A stretch of 64,000 bases of DNA from Burkholderia sp. (GCA_031253835.1 JAIRVP010000010.1:17662-81661), one strand, 5' to 3'; shown: positions 1-9,341, counted from the first letter of the stretch. Notes: generated from the sequence alone by a model not told the origin. Translations and numbers: made by a program.

Positions 1-137
1 AGGCTGCGCTACCTCGTGGGTAAACGCAGCCTCGGATTGTTCGGGGGCGTTGAATTGTGTTGCCGGATTATAGGCATTTATCCCAATGTCTGCCGGACCC
101 AGAATTCGTTCCATCTCGAAATGGATGCTGCATCGTC
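1..137 (+). promoter_or_regulatory. Leader upstream of llpE-ceoAB-opcM
   Basis: This stretch precedes the efflux operon. An in-frame GTG at 57 could extend llpE but has no Shine-Dalgarno sequence. I see no clean -35/-10 pair with standard spacing, which fits a promoter needing a LysR activator. The known regulator of this locus, CeoR, would lie to the left of the window, so this assignment is inferred. Confidence 0.3.
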
Positions 138-998
138 ATGGACGCTTCTGAATTCAGCAAATTCCTGAAAGCCGCGCTGCCCGCGCAAGCCTTGGCCGGC
201 GCGGCGTTGACGGTCGCCGAAGTGGAAATTCCCGGCTACGCGCAGGACATCGTGCTGCGCCTCTACCGCCGCCCGGACAAGACCGGGTTGCCAGTAGTGC
301 TTTATTTCCACGGCGGCGGCTTCGTCCGCGGTTCGCTCGAAGACGCGGATTTCGCCGCGCGTTTTTTAGCAGAACGCTTACCAGCACTCGTAGTGTCGGT
401 CGATTATTCGCTCGCGCCGGCCTTTCCTTTTCCGGCCGCGCCGGAGGATGCGTATCGCGCCGCCGTGTGGGCCGCGACGCGCGCCCGCGCATTCGGCGGC
501 AACCCGAAAAAAATCGGGGTCGCGGGCCACGACGCGGGCGGCCAGCTCGCGAACTGCCTCGCCTTCATCGCACGTGACCGCGGTGAAGTGTCGATCGCCG
601 CGCAGGCGCTGTTCGGGCCGATGCTCGACCCGAGCATGACGCGCATCGGCGACGCCGAGCGCCTCGCGTCCGACATCACCGCGCGCGAATGCGCGGCCTG
701 TTATCGCGCGTACCTGCCGCAGGCGGCGCAGCGCATCCACCCGTACGCGGCGCCGCTCGAATCGGTGCGCCTCGCGGGGCTGCCGCCGACGCTCGTCGTC
801 ACCGCGCAGAACGACGTGCTGCACGTCGAAGCGGAGAAATATGCGAGCTGCCTGATCTCGTCGGGCGTGCTCACGCAGGTGATCCGCTATCCGGACATCA
901 CGCACGCCGCGCTCGCCGCGCACGAAGCCGCCTTCGAGGAAGCCGTGCGCTTCTTCCAGTGCCGCTTCCAGGCGCGCCAGCCGAACCGTTCCGAATAA
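138..998 (+). CDS. llpE: LlpE, lipase-like alpha/beta hydrolase with altered nucleophile
   Basis: This 286-residue protein belongs to the hormone-sensitive-lipase branch of alpha/beta hydrolases. The oxyanion-hole motif HGGG is at residues 58-61, and a C-terminal acid/His region (NDVLH, then ITHAA) is present. The nucleophile elbow, normally GDSAGG, reads GHDAGG at 130-135, so the catalytic Ser is replaced by Asp132; the codon is a clear GAC. It is the first gene of the locus known in B. cenocepacia as llpE-ceoAB-opcM, the salicylate-inducible efflux operon. The ATG at 138 is chosen because the protein then begins as family members do; a GTG at 57 is an in-frame alternative. Normal hydrolase activity is doubtful. 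Confidence 0.85.
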   Translation: MDASEFSKFLKAALPAQALAGAALTVAEVEIPGYAQDIVLRLYRRPDKTGLPVVLYFHGGGFVRGSLEDADFAARFLAERLPALVVSVDYSLAPAFPFPAAPEDAYRAAVWAATRARAFGGNPKKIGVAGHDAGGQLANCLAFIARDRGEVSIAAQALFGPMLDPSMTRIGDAERLASDITARECAACYRAYLPQAAQRIHPYAAPLESVRLAGLPPTLVVTAQNDVLHVEAEKYASCLISSGVLTQVIRYPDITHAALAAHEAAFEEAVRFFQCRFQARQPNRSE

Positions 999-1030
999 CC
1001 AGAACCAATCCACGTTTACCGGAGATCCAC

Positions 1031-2248
1031 ATGGCCATCCTACGCACCTCCCGCTCGCGAATCGCCACCGCGGCGATCGTGACGCTCGCCGTCGTCGGCC
1101 TCGGCACGTTCGGCGCGATGCGCGTCAACGCGAACGCGCCCGAGAAAGCGGCGGCACCGCTGCCCGAAGTCGACGTCGCGACCGTCGTGCCGCAGACCGT
1201 GACCGACTGGCAAAGTTATTCGGGCCGCCTCGAAGCGGTCGAGAAAGTCGACGTGCGCCCGCAGGTGTCGGGCACGATCGTCGCGGTGAATTTCAAGGAC
1301 GGCGCGCTCGTGAAGAAGGGCGACGTGCTGTTCGTGATCGACCCGCGGCCGTACCAGGCCGAAACCGATCGCGCGGCCGCGCAGCTTGCCGCCGCGCAGG
1401 CGCGCAACGGCTATGCGCAGACCGACTGGCAGCGCGCGCAGCGGCTGATCGGCGACAACGCGATCGCGAAGCGCGACTACGACGAGAAGCAGAATGCGGC
1501 ACGCGAGGCGGCGGCGAACCTGAAGGCCGCCGACGCCGCGCTCGAAACGGCGCGCATCAACCTCGGCTACACGCGGATCACCGCGCCGGTGTCGGGCCGC
1601 GTGTCGCGCGCGGAAATCACGCTCGGCAACGTCGTGTCGGCCGGCGCGTCGGCCGCGCCGCTGACGACGCTGGTCTCGGTGTCGCCGATCTACGCATCGT
1701 TCGACGCGGACGAACAGACCTACCTGCAATACATCAACGGCGCGCGCGGCGGCCGCAAGGTGCCGGTCGAGCTCGGCCTCGCGAACGAAACGGGCTACTC
1801 GCGCAGCGGCGAGATCGATTCGGTCGACAACCGGCTCGACACGTCGTCGGGCACGATCCGCGTGCGGGCACGCTTCGACAATGCGGACGGTGCGCTGGTC
1901 CCGGGCCTGTATGCACGCGTGAAGGTGGGCGGCAGCGCGCCGCACGAGGCATTGCTCGTCGACGACGCGGCGATCAACACCGACCAGGACAAGAAGTTCG
2001 TGTTCGTCGTCGACCAGCAGGGCCGCGTGTCGTACCGCGAAGTGCAGCAGGGCATGCAGCACGGCAACCGCCGCGTGATCGTGAGCGGGCTGTCGGCCGG
2101 CGATCGCGTGGTCGTGAACGGCACGCAGCGCGTGCGCCCCGGCGAGCAGGTGAAGCCGCACATGGTCCCGATGACGGGCGGCGATGCACCGTCCGCGCCG
2201 CTCGCGAACAACGCGAAGCCGGCCGCACCGGCGAAGGCGGATTCGTAA
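1031..2248 (+). CDS. ceoA: CeoA, RND efflux periplasmic adaptor
   Basis: This 405-residue membrane-fusion protein links the inner-membrane pump to the outer-membrane channel. An N-terminal hydrophobic segment lies at about residues 11-28, without a lipobox cysteine. A split lipoyl domain (DVRPQVSGTIVAV, then TRITAPVSGRVSRAEI) flanks an alpha-helical hairpin rich in Ala, Gln and Arg. A GGAGA sequence sits 7 bases before the ATG. It follows llpE by 32 bases and precedes ceoB by 45, so the genes are probably cotranscribed. The family is certain; the name rests on the llpE-RND-outer-membrane gene order. The equivalent B. pseudomallei pump is BpeEF-OprC. Confidence 0.9.
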   Translation: MAILRTSRSRIATAAIVTLAVVGLGTFGAMRVNANAPEKAAAPLPEVDVATVVPQTVTDWQSYSGRLEAVEKVDVRPQVSGTIVAVNFKDGALVKKGDVLFVIDPRPYQAETDRAAAQLAAAQARNGYAQTDWQRAQRLIGDNAIAKRDYDEKQNAAREAAANLKAADAALETARINLGYTRITAPVSGRVSRAEITLGNVVSAGASAAPLTTLVSVSPIYASFDADEQTYLQYINGARGGRKVPVELGLANETGYSRSGEIDSVDNRLDTSSGTIRVRARFDNADGALVPGLYARVKVGGSAPHEALLVDDAAINTDQDKKFVFVVDQQGRVSYREVQQGMQHGNRRVIVSGLSAGDRVVVNGTQRVRPGEQVKPHMVPMTGGDAPSAPLANNAKPAAPAKADS

Positions 2249-2293
2249 GCGGCCCGCCGCTCCGCATCCGCGTTCAACCAGACAGAGCCAGAA

Positions 2294-5200
2294 ATGAACA
2301 TTTCCAAATTCTTTATCGACCGGCCGATCTTTGCAGGAGTCCTATCGGTGATCATCCTGCTCGGCGGGGTGATCGCGATGTTCCTGCTGCCGATTTCGGA
2401 ATATCCGGAAGTCGTGCCGCCTTCCGTGATCGTGAAGGCGCAGTACCCGGGCGCGAACCCGAAAGTGATCGCCGAGACGGTCGCGTCGCCGCTTGAAGAG
2501 CAGATCAACGGCGTCGAGGACATGCTCTACATGCAGTCGCAGGCGAACAGCGACGGCAACATGACGATCACCGTCACGTTCAAGCTCGGCACCGATCCGG
2601 ACAAGGCCACGCAGCTCGTGCAGAACCGCGTGAACCAGGCGCTGCCGCGCTTGCCGGAAGACGTGCAGCGGCTCGGCATCACGACGGTGAAAAGCTCGCC
2701 GACGCTGACGATGGTGGTCCATCTGATCTCGCCGGACAACCGCTACGACATGACCTACCTGCGCAACTACGCGCTCATCAACGTGAAGGATCGCCTGTCG
2801 CGGATCCAGGGCGTCGGTCAGGTGCAGCTGTGGGGTTCGGGCGACTACGCGATGCGCGTGTGGCTCGATCCGCAGAAGGTCGCGCAGCGCGGGCTGTCGG
2901 CCGAGGACGTCGTGCAGTCGATTCGCGAGCAGAACGTGCAGGTCGCGGCCGGCGTGATCGGCGCGTCGCCGTCGCTGCCCGGCACGCCGCTGCAGCTGTC
3001 GGTGAACGCACGCGGCCGCCTGCAGACGGAAGACGAGTTCGGCGACATCGTCGTGAAGACCACGCCGGACGGCGGCGTCACGCGCCTGCGCGATATTGCG
3101 CGGATCGAGCTCGACGCATCCGAATACGGGCTGCGCTCGCTGCTCGACAACAAGCCGGCCGTCGCGATGGCGATCAACCAGTCGCCGGGCGCGAACTCGC
3201 TGCAGATCTCGGACGAAGTGCGCAAGACGATGGCCGAGCTGAAGCAGGACATGCCGGCGGGCGTCGACTACAAGATCGTCTATGACCCGACGCAGTTCGT
3301 GCGCTCGTCGATCAAGGCTGTCGTGCACACGCTGCTCGAAGCGATCGCGCTGGTCGTGATCGTCGTGATCGTGTTCCTGCAGACCTGGCGCGCGTCGCTG
3401 ATTCCGCTGATCGCGGTGCCGGTGTCGATCATCGGCACGTTCTCGCTGCTGCTGGCGTTCGGGTATTCGATCAACGCGTTGTCACTGTTCGGGATGGTGC
3501 TCGCGATCGGGATCGTGGTCGACGATGCGATCGTCGTGGTCGAGAACGTCGAGCGGAACATCGAGAGCGGGATGACCGCGCGGCAGGCGACCTACAAGGC
3601 GATGCAGGAAGTGAGCGGGCCGATCATCGCGATCGCGCTGACGCTCGTCGCCGTGTTCGTGCCGCTCGCGTTCATGTCGGGCCTGACCGGCCAGTTCTAC
3701 AAGCAGTTCGCGATGACCATCGCGATCTCGACGGTGATCTCGGCGTTCAACTCGCTGACGCTGTCGCCGGCGCTGTCCGCGATCCTGCTGAAGGGCCATG
3801 GCGACAAGGAAGACTGGCTCACGCGCGTGATGAACCGCGTGTTCGGCGGTTTCTTCCGCGGCTTCAACAAGGTGTTCCATCGCGGCGCGGACAACTACGG
3901 CCGCGGCGTGCGCGGCGTGCTGTCGCGCAAGACGCTGATGCTCGGCGTGTACCTCGTGCTGGTGGGCGCGACCGTGCTCGTGTCGAAGGTCGTGCCGGGC
4001 GGTTTCGTGCCCGCGCAGGACAAGGAATACCTGATCGCGTTCGCGCAGCTGCCGAACGGTGCATCGCTCGACCGCACCGAGAAGGTGATCCGCGACATGG
4101 GTTCGATCGCGCTGAAGCAGCCGGGCGTCGAGAGCGCGGTGGCGTTCCCGGGGCTGTCGGTGAACGGCTTCACGAACAGCTCGAGCGCGGGCATCGTGTT
4201 CGTCACGCTGAAGCCGTTCTCGGAACGGCATGGCAAGGCGCTGTCGGCCGGCGCGATCGCGGGTGCGCTGAACCAGCAGTACAGCGCGATGAAGGACTCG
4301 TTCGTCGCGGTGTTCCCGCCGCCGCCGGTGCTGGGCCTCGGCACGCTCGGCGGGTTCAAGATGCAGATCGAGGATCGCGGCGCGGTCGGCTATGCGCGGC
4401 TCGCGGATGCGACCAACGATTTCATCAAGCGCGCGCAGCAGGCGCCTGAACTCGGCCCGCTGTTCACGAGCTACCAGATCAACGTGCCGCAGCTCAACGT
4501 CGACCTCGATCGCGTGAAGGCGAAGCAGCTCGGCGTGCCGGTGACCGACGTGTTCAACACGATGCAGGTGTACCTCGGTTCGCTGTACGTGAACGACTTC
4601 AACCGCTTCGGGCGCGTGTACCAGGTGCGCGTGCAGGCCGATGCGCCGTTCCGCCAGCGCGCGGACGACATCCTGCAGCTGAAGACGCGCAACGACAAGG
4701 GCGAGATGGTGCCGCTGTCGTCGCTCGTCACCGTGACGCCGACGTTCGGCCCGGAAATGGTCGTGCGCTACAACGGCTACACGGCGGCCGACATCAACGG
4801 CGGCCCGGCGCCGGGCTTCTCGTCGGGTCAGGCGCAGGCCGCGATCGAGCGCATCGCGCATGAAACGCTGCCGCGCGGCGTGCGGTTCGAATGGACCGAC
4901 CTCACGTACCAGCAGATTCTTGCCGGCGATTCGGCGATGTACGTGTTCCCGATCAGCGTGCTGCTCGTGTTCCTCGTGCTCGCGGCGCTGTATGAAAGCC
5001 TGACGCTGCCGCTCGCGGTGATCCTGATCGTGCCGATGAGCATTCTGTCGGCGCTGACGGGCGTGTGGCTCACGCAGGGCGACAACAACATCTTCACGCA
5101 GATCGGCTTGATGGTGCTGGTGGGGCTGTCGGCGAAGAACGCGATCCTGATCGTCGAATTCGCGCGCGAGCTCGAACACGACGGCAGGACGCCGCTCGAG

Positions 5201-5479
5201 GCCGCGATCGAGGCGAGCCGGCTGCGGCTGCGCCCGATCCTGATGACGTCGATCGCCTTCATCATGGGTGTCGTGCCGCTCGTCACGTCGACGGGGGCCG
5301 GTTCGGAAATGCGCCATGCGATGGGTGTCGCGGTGTTCTTCGGGATGCTCGGCGTGACGCTGTTCGGGCTGATGCTGACGCCGGTGTTCTACGTCGTGCT
5401 GCGGACGCTCGCGGGCGGCAAGATCCACGTCGCCGGCAAGGATTCGGCGGGCTACGGCGTGCCGGCTCCCGATGCTTGA
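2294..5479 (+). CDS. ceoB: CeoB, RND multidrug efflux transporter
   Basis: This 1061-residue protein has the usual length for the HAE1 family of proton-driven inner-membrane pumps. It shows the N-terminal FFIDRPIFAGV sequence, two large periplasmic loops and twelve predicted membrane segments. The proton-relay Asp pair is in IGIVVDDAIVVVENVER and the relay Lys in GLSAKNAILIVEFARE. It should trimerise and export drugs through CeoA and OpcM. The known locus exports chloramphenicol, trimethoprim and ciprofloxacin and responds to salicylate. No truncation or frameshift is visible. Confidence 0.93.
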   Translation: MNISKFFIDRPIFAGVLSVIILLGGVIAMFLLPISEYPEVVPPSVIVKAQYPGANPKVIAETVASPLEEQINGVEDMLYMQSQANSDGNMTITVTFKLGTDPDKATQLVQNRVNQALPRLPEDVQRLGITTVKSSPTLTMVVHLISPDNRYDMTYLRNYALINVKDRLSRIQGVGQVQLWGSGDYAMRVWLDPQKVAQRGLSAEDVVQSIREQNVQVAAGVIGASPSLPGTPLQLSVNARGRLQTEDEFGDIVVKTTPDGGVTRLRDIARIELDASEYGLRSLLDNKPAVAMAINQSPGANSLQISDEVRKTMAELKQDMPAGVDYKIVYDPTQFVRSSIKAVVHTLLEAIALVVIVVIVFLQTWRASLIPLIAVPVSIIGTFSLLLAFGYSINALSLFGMVLAIGIVVDDAIVVVENVERNIESGMTARQATYKAMQEVSGPIIAIALTLVAVFVPLAFMSGLTGQFYKQFAMTIAISTVISAFNSLTLSPALSAILLKGHGDKEDWLTRVMNRVFGGFFRGFNKVFHRGADNYGRGVRGVLSRKTLMLGVYLVLVGATVLVSKVVPGGFVPAQDKEYLIAFAQLPNGASLDRTEKVIRDMGSIALKQPGVESAVAFPGLSVNGFTNSSSAGIVFVTLKPFSERHGKALSAGAIAGALNQQYSAMKDSFVAVFPPPPVLGLGTLGGFKMQIEDRGAVGYARLADATNDFIKRAQQAPELGPLFTSYQINVPQLNVDLDRVKAKQLGVPVTDVFNTMQVYLGSLYVNDFNRFGRVYQVRVQADAPFRQRADDILQLKTRNDKGEMVPLSSLVTVTPTFGPEMVVRYNGYTAADINGGPAPGFSSGQAQAAIERIAHETLPRGVRFEWTDLTYQQILAGDSAMYVFPISVLLVFLVLAALYESLTLPLAVILIVPMSILSALTGVWLTQGDNNIFTQIGLMVLVGLSAKNAILIVEFARELEHDGRTPLEAAIEASRLRLRPILMTSIAFIMGVVPLVTSTGAGSEMRHAMGVAVFFGMLGVTLFGLMLTPVFYVVLRTLAGGKIHVAGKDSAGYGVPAPDA

Positions 5480-5489
5480 GGACAACAAA

Positions 5490-7025
5490 ATGAACAACTT
5501 GCACAACACGAACGGCCTGATGCGCTTCGCGAAGGTGGCGGCCGCGAGCACCCTGCTCGCGACGCTGCTCGCCGCGTGCGCGGTAGGCCCCGACTACAAG
5601 CGTCCGGATGCCGCGGCGCCCGCCGCGTTCAAGGAAGCGCCGACGCTCGCCGCCGGCGAGCAGGCCGGCACGTGGAAGACGGCCGAGCCGGCGGACGGCG
5701 AACATCGCGGCGAATGGTGGAAGGTGTTCGGCGATCCGGTGCTCGATTCGCTCGAGACGCAGGCGCTCGCCGCGAACCAGAACCTGAAGGCCGCGGCCGC
5801 GCGTGTCGAGGAAGCGCGTGCGGCGACGCGCTCGGCGCGCTCGCAATGGTTCCCGCAGGTCGGCGCCGGTTTCGGGCCGACGCGCGAAGGGCTGTCGTCG
5901 GCGTCGCAGTTCCAGCCGCAGGGCACGGGGCCGACCAACGCGACGCTGTGGCGCGCGCAGGGCACGGTGTCGTACGAGGCCGACCTGTTCGGCCGCGTCG
6001 GCCGCAACGTCGAGGCGTCGCGTGCCGACCAGGCGCAGAGCGAAGCGCTGTTCCGTTCGGTGCAGCTCGCGCTGCAGGCGGACGTCGCGCAGAACTACTT
6101 CGAACTGCGCCAGCTCGATTCGGACCAGGACCTGTACCGCCGCACGGTGGAACTGCGCGATCAGGCACTGAAGCTCGTGCAGCGCCGCTTCAACGAAGGC
6201 GACATCAGCGAGCTCGACGTGTCGCGGGCGAAGAACGAGCTGGCGAGTGCGCAGGCCGATGCGGTCGGCGTCGCGCGCCGGCGCGCGGCGTCCGAGCATG
6301 CGCTTGCCATTTTGCTCGGCAAGGCGCCGGCGGATTTCGGGTTCAAGGAAACGCCGATCGTGCCGGTCGCGGTGAAGATTCCGCCGGGCCTGCCGTCCGC
6401 GCTGCTCGAACGCCGTCCGGACGTGTCGGCGGCCGAGCGCGCGATGGCGGCCGCGAACGCGCGGATCGGCCTCGCGAAGTCCGCGTACTTCCCGAAGCTC
6501 GATATCACGGGGGCGTTCGGCTATGAAGCGTCGACGCTCGGCAACCTGTTCCTGTGGTCGAGCCGCACGTTCCTGCTCGGGCCGTTCGCCGGCACCGCGC
6601 TGACGCTGCCGCTGTTCGACGGCGGGCGCCGTGCGGCCGGCGTGCAGCAGGCGCGCGCGCAGTACGACGAGCAGGTCGCGAACTACCGGCAGCAGGTGCT
6701 CGTCGCGTTCCGCGAGGTCGAGGACAACCTCTCCGACCTGCGCCTGCTCGACGACCAGATCCGCGCGCAGGATGCGGCCGTCAACGCGTCGCGCCGTGCG
6801 GCGACGCTGTCGCGCACGCAGTACCAGGAAGGCGAGGTCGCGTATCTCGACGTGATCGACAGCGAGCGCTCGGTGCTGCAGTCGCAACTGCAGGCGAACC
6901 AGCTCACGGGTGCGCAGGCCGTGTCGACCGTCAACCTGATCCGCGCGCTCGGCGGCGGGTGGGGCGCGGCGCCGACGGCGGTCGGCGATGCGGCGTCCGT
7001 CAAGGCGGAGGTCGCCGCGCGCTGA
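5490..7025 (+). CDS. opcM: OpcM, outer-membrane efflux lipoprotein
   Basis: This 511-residue TolC-like outer-membrane factor belongs to the NodT/OprM family. The signal peptide ends in a lipobox, LLAAC, with the acylated Cys at about residue 30, followed by AVGPDYKRP, the typical start of these lipoproteins. Two outer-membrane efflux repeats follow. The ATG at 5490 is preceded by GAGGA, which overlaps the ceoB stop codon, so translation is probably coupled to ceoB. The gene ends about 50 bases before a strong terminator, marking the operon end. Confidence 0.92.
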   Translation: MNNLHNTNGLMRFAKVAAASTLLATLLAACAVGPDYKRPDAAAPAAFKEAPTLAAGEQAGTWKTAEPADGEHRGEWWKVFGDPVLDSLETQALAANQNLKAAAARVEEARAATRSARSQWFPQVGAGFGPTREGLSSASQFQPQGTGPTNATLWRAQGTVSYEADLFGRVGRNVEASRADQAQSEALFRSVQLALQADVAQNYFELRQLDSDQDLYRRTVELRDQALKLVQRRFNEGDISELDVSRAKNELASAQADAVGVARRRAASEHALAILLGKAPADFGFKETPIVPVAVKIPPGLPSALLERRPDVSAAERAMAAANARIGLAKSAYFPKLDITGAFGYEASTLGNLFLWSSRTFLLGPFAGTALTLPLFDGGRRAAGVQQARAQYDEQVANYRQQVLVAFREVEDNLSDLRLLDDQIRAQDAAVNASRRAATLSRTQYQEGEVAYLDVIDSERSVLQSQLQANQLTGAQAVSTVNLIRALGGGWGAAPTAVGDAASVKAEVAAR

Positions 7026-7073
7026 CGCAGCGGCCCGCCGAGGGCCGTTCACGCAGGTGGCTGATCGAAGCAG

Positions 7074-7109
7074 AACCCCGATCCGTGGCGACGCGGATCG
7101 GGGTTTTTT
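7074..7109 (+). terminator. Rho-independent terminator after opcM
   Basis: A perfect 12-bp stem (AACCCCGATCCG, 7074-7085, with its complement at 7094-7105) has an 8-base loop, and a run of T ends at 7109. The convergent TetR gene ends at 7122, so the hairpin may serve both strands. Confidence 0.9.
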
Positions 7110-7121
7110 ATTGGCCGCTCG

Positions 7122-7718
7122 TTATGCCTGCTGCTCGGGCTGCACGTCCGTGCGCTCGGCGATGACCACTGCATAACGGCCGACCGCATCGGCGATGCGC
7201 TGCGCCAGTTCGGGATCGCGCACCGCACGGGCGAGCGTGACGCCGCCCGACAGCAGCGCGAGGAATGCAATCGCGCGGTCGTCGTCGGGCGTGTCGCCGA
7301 GCCCGGACGACACTTCGTCGACGATCTGCCGCAGCGCCTGCTCATACGCGTCGCGCGTGTCGTCGTCGGCACGCATCACTTCGGGCGACAGGCTCGGCAG
7401 CGCACAGCTTTCGCCGAGCGCGCAGGTGCGCCGCGGCCCGAGGTAGAACGACACGAACGGGCGCCGCCAGCGCGCGCCATGCTCGGCCTTGAACGTCGCG
7501 ACGCCTTGCCGGAGCTGGTCGAGGCCGTCGAGCACGACGTTGCGGAACGCCTCGCCCTTCGATTTGAAATGTCCGTAGAACGCGCCGTTGGTGACGCCGG
7601 CCGCCTTCGTCAGCGGACCGATGCCGGAGCCGCCATAGCCCTCCTGGCGGAACAGGCGACTCGCGGCTTCGAGGATGCGCGTGCGGGTTTCGTGCTTGTG
7701 CTCGACGGAATAACGCAT
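7122..7718 (-). CDS. TetR/AcrR-family repressor
   Basis: This 198-residue regulator has an N-terminal TetR helix-turn-helix at about residues 10-57 (TRTRILEAASRLFRQEGY, then GVTNGAFYGHFKSKGEAF). A helical ligand-binding domain follows. It is divergent from the tautomerase gene at 7856, and the intergenic region holds palindromes overlapping the likely promoters, so autoregulation and control of the neighbour are plausible. It is convergent with the ceo operon; control of that pump is possible, but nothing in the sequence shows it. Confidence 0.88.
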   Translation of the reverse strand: MRYSVEHKHETRTRILEAASRLFRQEGYGGSGIGPLTKAAGVTNGAFYGHFKSKGEAFRNVVLDGLDQLRQGVATFKAEHGARWRRPFVSFYLGPRRTCALGESCALPSLSPEVMRADDDTRDAYEQALRQIVDEVSSGLGDTPDDDRAIAFLALLSGGVTLARAVRDPELAQRIADAVGRYAVVIAERTDVQPEQQA

Positions 7719-7732
7719 GACAGGCTCGCTTC

Positions 7733-7795
7733 AGAGCGATCGCTCTTTATCGCTTGCATAGAGAGCGATCAGTGTCTAATGTATAGAGAGTGACT
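7733..7795. promoter_or_regulatory. Palindromic operators between tetR and tautomerase genes
   Basis: A perfect 14-bp palindrome, AGAGCGATCGCTCT, lies at 7733-7746, 15 bases from the tetR start. A second dyad, ATCGCT...AGCGAT, lies at 7749-7769. AGAGCGATC occurs as a direct repeat at 7733 and 7762, and a weaker copy (AGAGAGTGACTG) starts near 7785. TetR proteins usually bind such dyads in divergent promoters; binding here is inferred. Confidence 0.6.
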
Positions 7796-7855
7796 GATAT
7801 TTATATCACGTCACGAATCCGATGACTTCCGATGACCTGACCTGGAGAAACTACG

Positions 7856-8287
7856 ATGCCGATTACGCTGACCGTATCCGAAGGGGTTTTCACGCAAGAA
7901 GACGAAGGGCCGGTGTTTGCCGAGTTGACCGATGCGCTGCTGGACGTCGAGGGATTGACCGGGAACGCATTCCTGGCGCCAAACGTGATCGGCACGCTCA
8001 ACGTGCTGCCGCGTAACCGGACCTTCGTGCATGGCCGTGCGGAGCCTGCCGCGTTCGTCGAGCTGAAGCTGCCGGCCGTGGCGCTCGCGGCGCCGGACAA
8101 GCAGCGCCGATTCGTCGAACGGGCGACCGAGATCGTGCTGCATCGCGCGGGCGGGCGGCTGACGCCGGCGCAAGTGTGGGTGAATGTCGTGCATGCGGTC
8201 GATGGCGGGTGGGGCATTGCCGGGCGGCGGTATGACAACGCCGCGCTCGTCGATTCGATTCAAAGTGCGGCGGCGGCAGCGCACTAA
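7856..8287 (+). CDS. Tautomerase-family protein
   Basis: This 143-residue protein begins Met-Pro. Removal of Met would expose the N-terminal Pro used as the catalytic base in the 4-oxalocrotonate tautomerase/MIF superfamily. The two-part length matches fused tautomerase proteins (two beta-alpha-beta units). GGAG lies 8 bases before the ATG. It is divergently paired with the TetR gene and probably induced by that repressor's ligand. The substrate is unknown; a role in handling reactive carbonyl or aromatic breakdown products is only a guess. Confidence 0.75.
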   Translation: MPITLTVSEGVFTQEDEGPVFAELTDALLDVEGLTGNAFLAPNVIGTLNVLPRNRTFVHGRAEPAAFVELKLPAVALAAPDKQRRFVERATEIVLHRAGGRLTPAQVWVNVVHAVDGGWGIAGRRYDNAALVDSIQSAAAAAH

Positions 8288-8323
8288 CCGCAACTAACGG
8301 TCAAGCCGTCAGGCGTTGGCCGA

Positions 8324-8351
8324 CGGAGTGGCGGCGATTGCCGCCACTCCG
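8324..8351. terminator. Hairpin between convergent tautomerase and lysR genes
   Basis: A perfect 12-bp stem (CGGAGTGGCGGC, 8324-8335, complement 8340-8351) has a 4-base loop and abuts the lysR stop codon. No T-run follows on the plus strand, so it is only a candidate terminator. Confidence 0.5.
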
Positions 8352-8352
8352 G

Positions 8353-9243
8353 TTACTTGTCGTCGCCTGCAGCCCGCAGCGCCTGCACGAGTTCGCTCGC
8401 CGCCTTGCCGAGCCCCGTATGCTTCGGTCTCCGAAGATACACGGGCAGCGGCAGCCCGTTGCGAATGTTCGCGAACACGAGCGGCGCGAGTTCGCCATCG
8501 GCGACGTAGCGGCCAATCATCGACTCCGGCAAGTTTGCCCAGCCATGCCCGGCCTTCACGAGCGCGATCGCGGTCGCCATGTCGGTCACCTTCCACGTGC
8601 GGTTGCCGATCAGCGGCCGCACGTCGGTCAACGGCCGTTCGGGATCGGCGATCACGATCTGCCGGAAGCCCGACAGTCGCTCGATCGCCCCGGGTTGCGC
8701 GCATTCGGCGATGGCCGGATGGCTCGGGGCGGCGACCGCGACGAGCGTTTCGGTCCACAGCGCGTGAATCTGTTCCTGCGGATGCAGATCGAGCCCGCCG
8801 TACGCGACACAGAGATCGACGGCCGAACGATGCAGTGCGTCGACGATCACGTCCTGCGGCGCCGTGACGACGCTGATCGCGAGCGCCGGATACTTCGCGG
8901 CCACCGCCGTCAGCGCACGGGCAACCGGCGCGCCGTCGAGTTCGGCCGCGAGCCCGAGCCGCAGCGTGTCCTCGACGCCTTCCGACAAATGCTGCGCATG
9001 CGCACGCAGTGCGTGCAGCCGTTCGGCGATCGAGCGCGCGTCGGGCAGCAGCGCGGCCATCGCGGCGGTCGGCGTCGGTTCGCGCGTGCCGCGGTCGAAC
9101 AGCACGAGGTCGAGTTCGGCCTCGAGGTTCGCGATCGCCATGCTGACGGCCGACGGCGTGCGGCCGAGCGCGCGGGCCGCGGCCGAGAACGAGCCTTTGT
9201 CGATGACGGTCAGCAGCATGTCGATGTGGTCGCTGGTCAGCAT
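8353..9243 (-). CDS. LysR-family transcriptional regulator
   Basis: This 296-residue LysR regulator has the helix-turn-helix at about residues 3-60 (LLTVIDKGSFSAAARALGRT, then PSAVSMAIANLE) and a substrate-binding-like effector domain after about residue 90. The start at 9243 is set by a strong AGGAGG just upstream; a longer in-frame start at 9315 lacks one. It is divergent from the PACE exporter at 9342 with only 98 bases between, the arrangement reported for PACE genes and their LysR activators. Confidence 0.88.
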   Translation of the reverse strand: MLTSDHIDMLLTVIDKGSFSAAARALGRTPSAVSMAIANLEAELDLVLFDRGTREPTPTAAMAALLPDARSIAERLHALRAHAQHLSEGVEDTLRLGLAAELDGAPVARALTAVAAKYPALAISVVTAPQDVIVDALHRSAVDLCVAYGGLDLHPQEQIHALWTETLVAVAAPSHPAIAECAQPGAIERLSGFRQIVIADPERPLTDVRPLIGNRTWKVTDMATAIALVKAGHGWANLPESMIGRYVADGELAPLVFANIRNGLPLPVYLRRPKHTGLGKAASELVQALRAAGDDK

Positions 9244-9341
9244 GCGGTGCCTCCTGTCAGAAAAATTGAAAGGACCTGACTTTTGCGGACGGGGGCCCGC
9301 TGATAGTCTCGCCACCTTGTTCGAGACGAAGGTGGATGGTC

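Noticed and set aside
3482..5551. Long open frame on the minus strand opposite ceoB
   Set aside because: It is Arg/His-rich with no family motif and mirrors the codon bias of ceoB; a GC-bias shadow.
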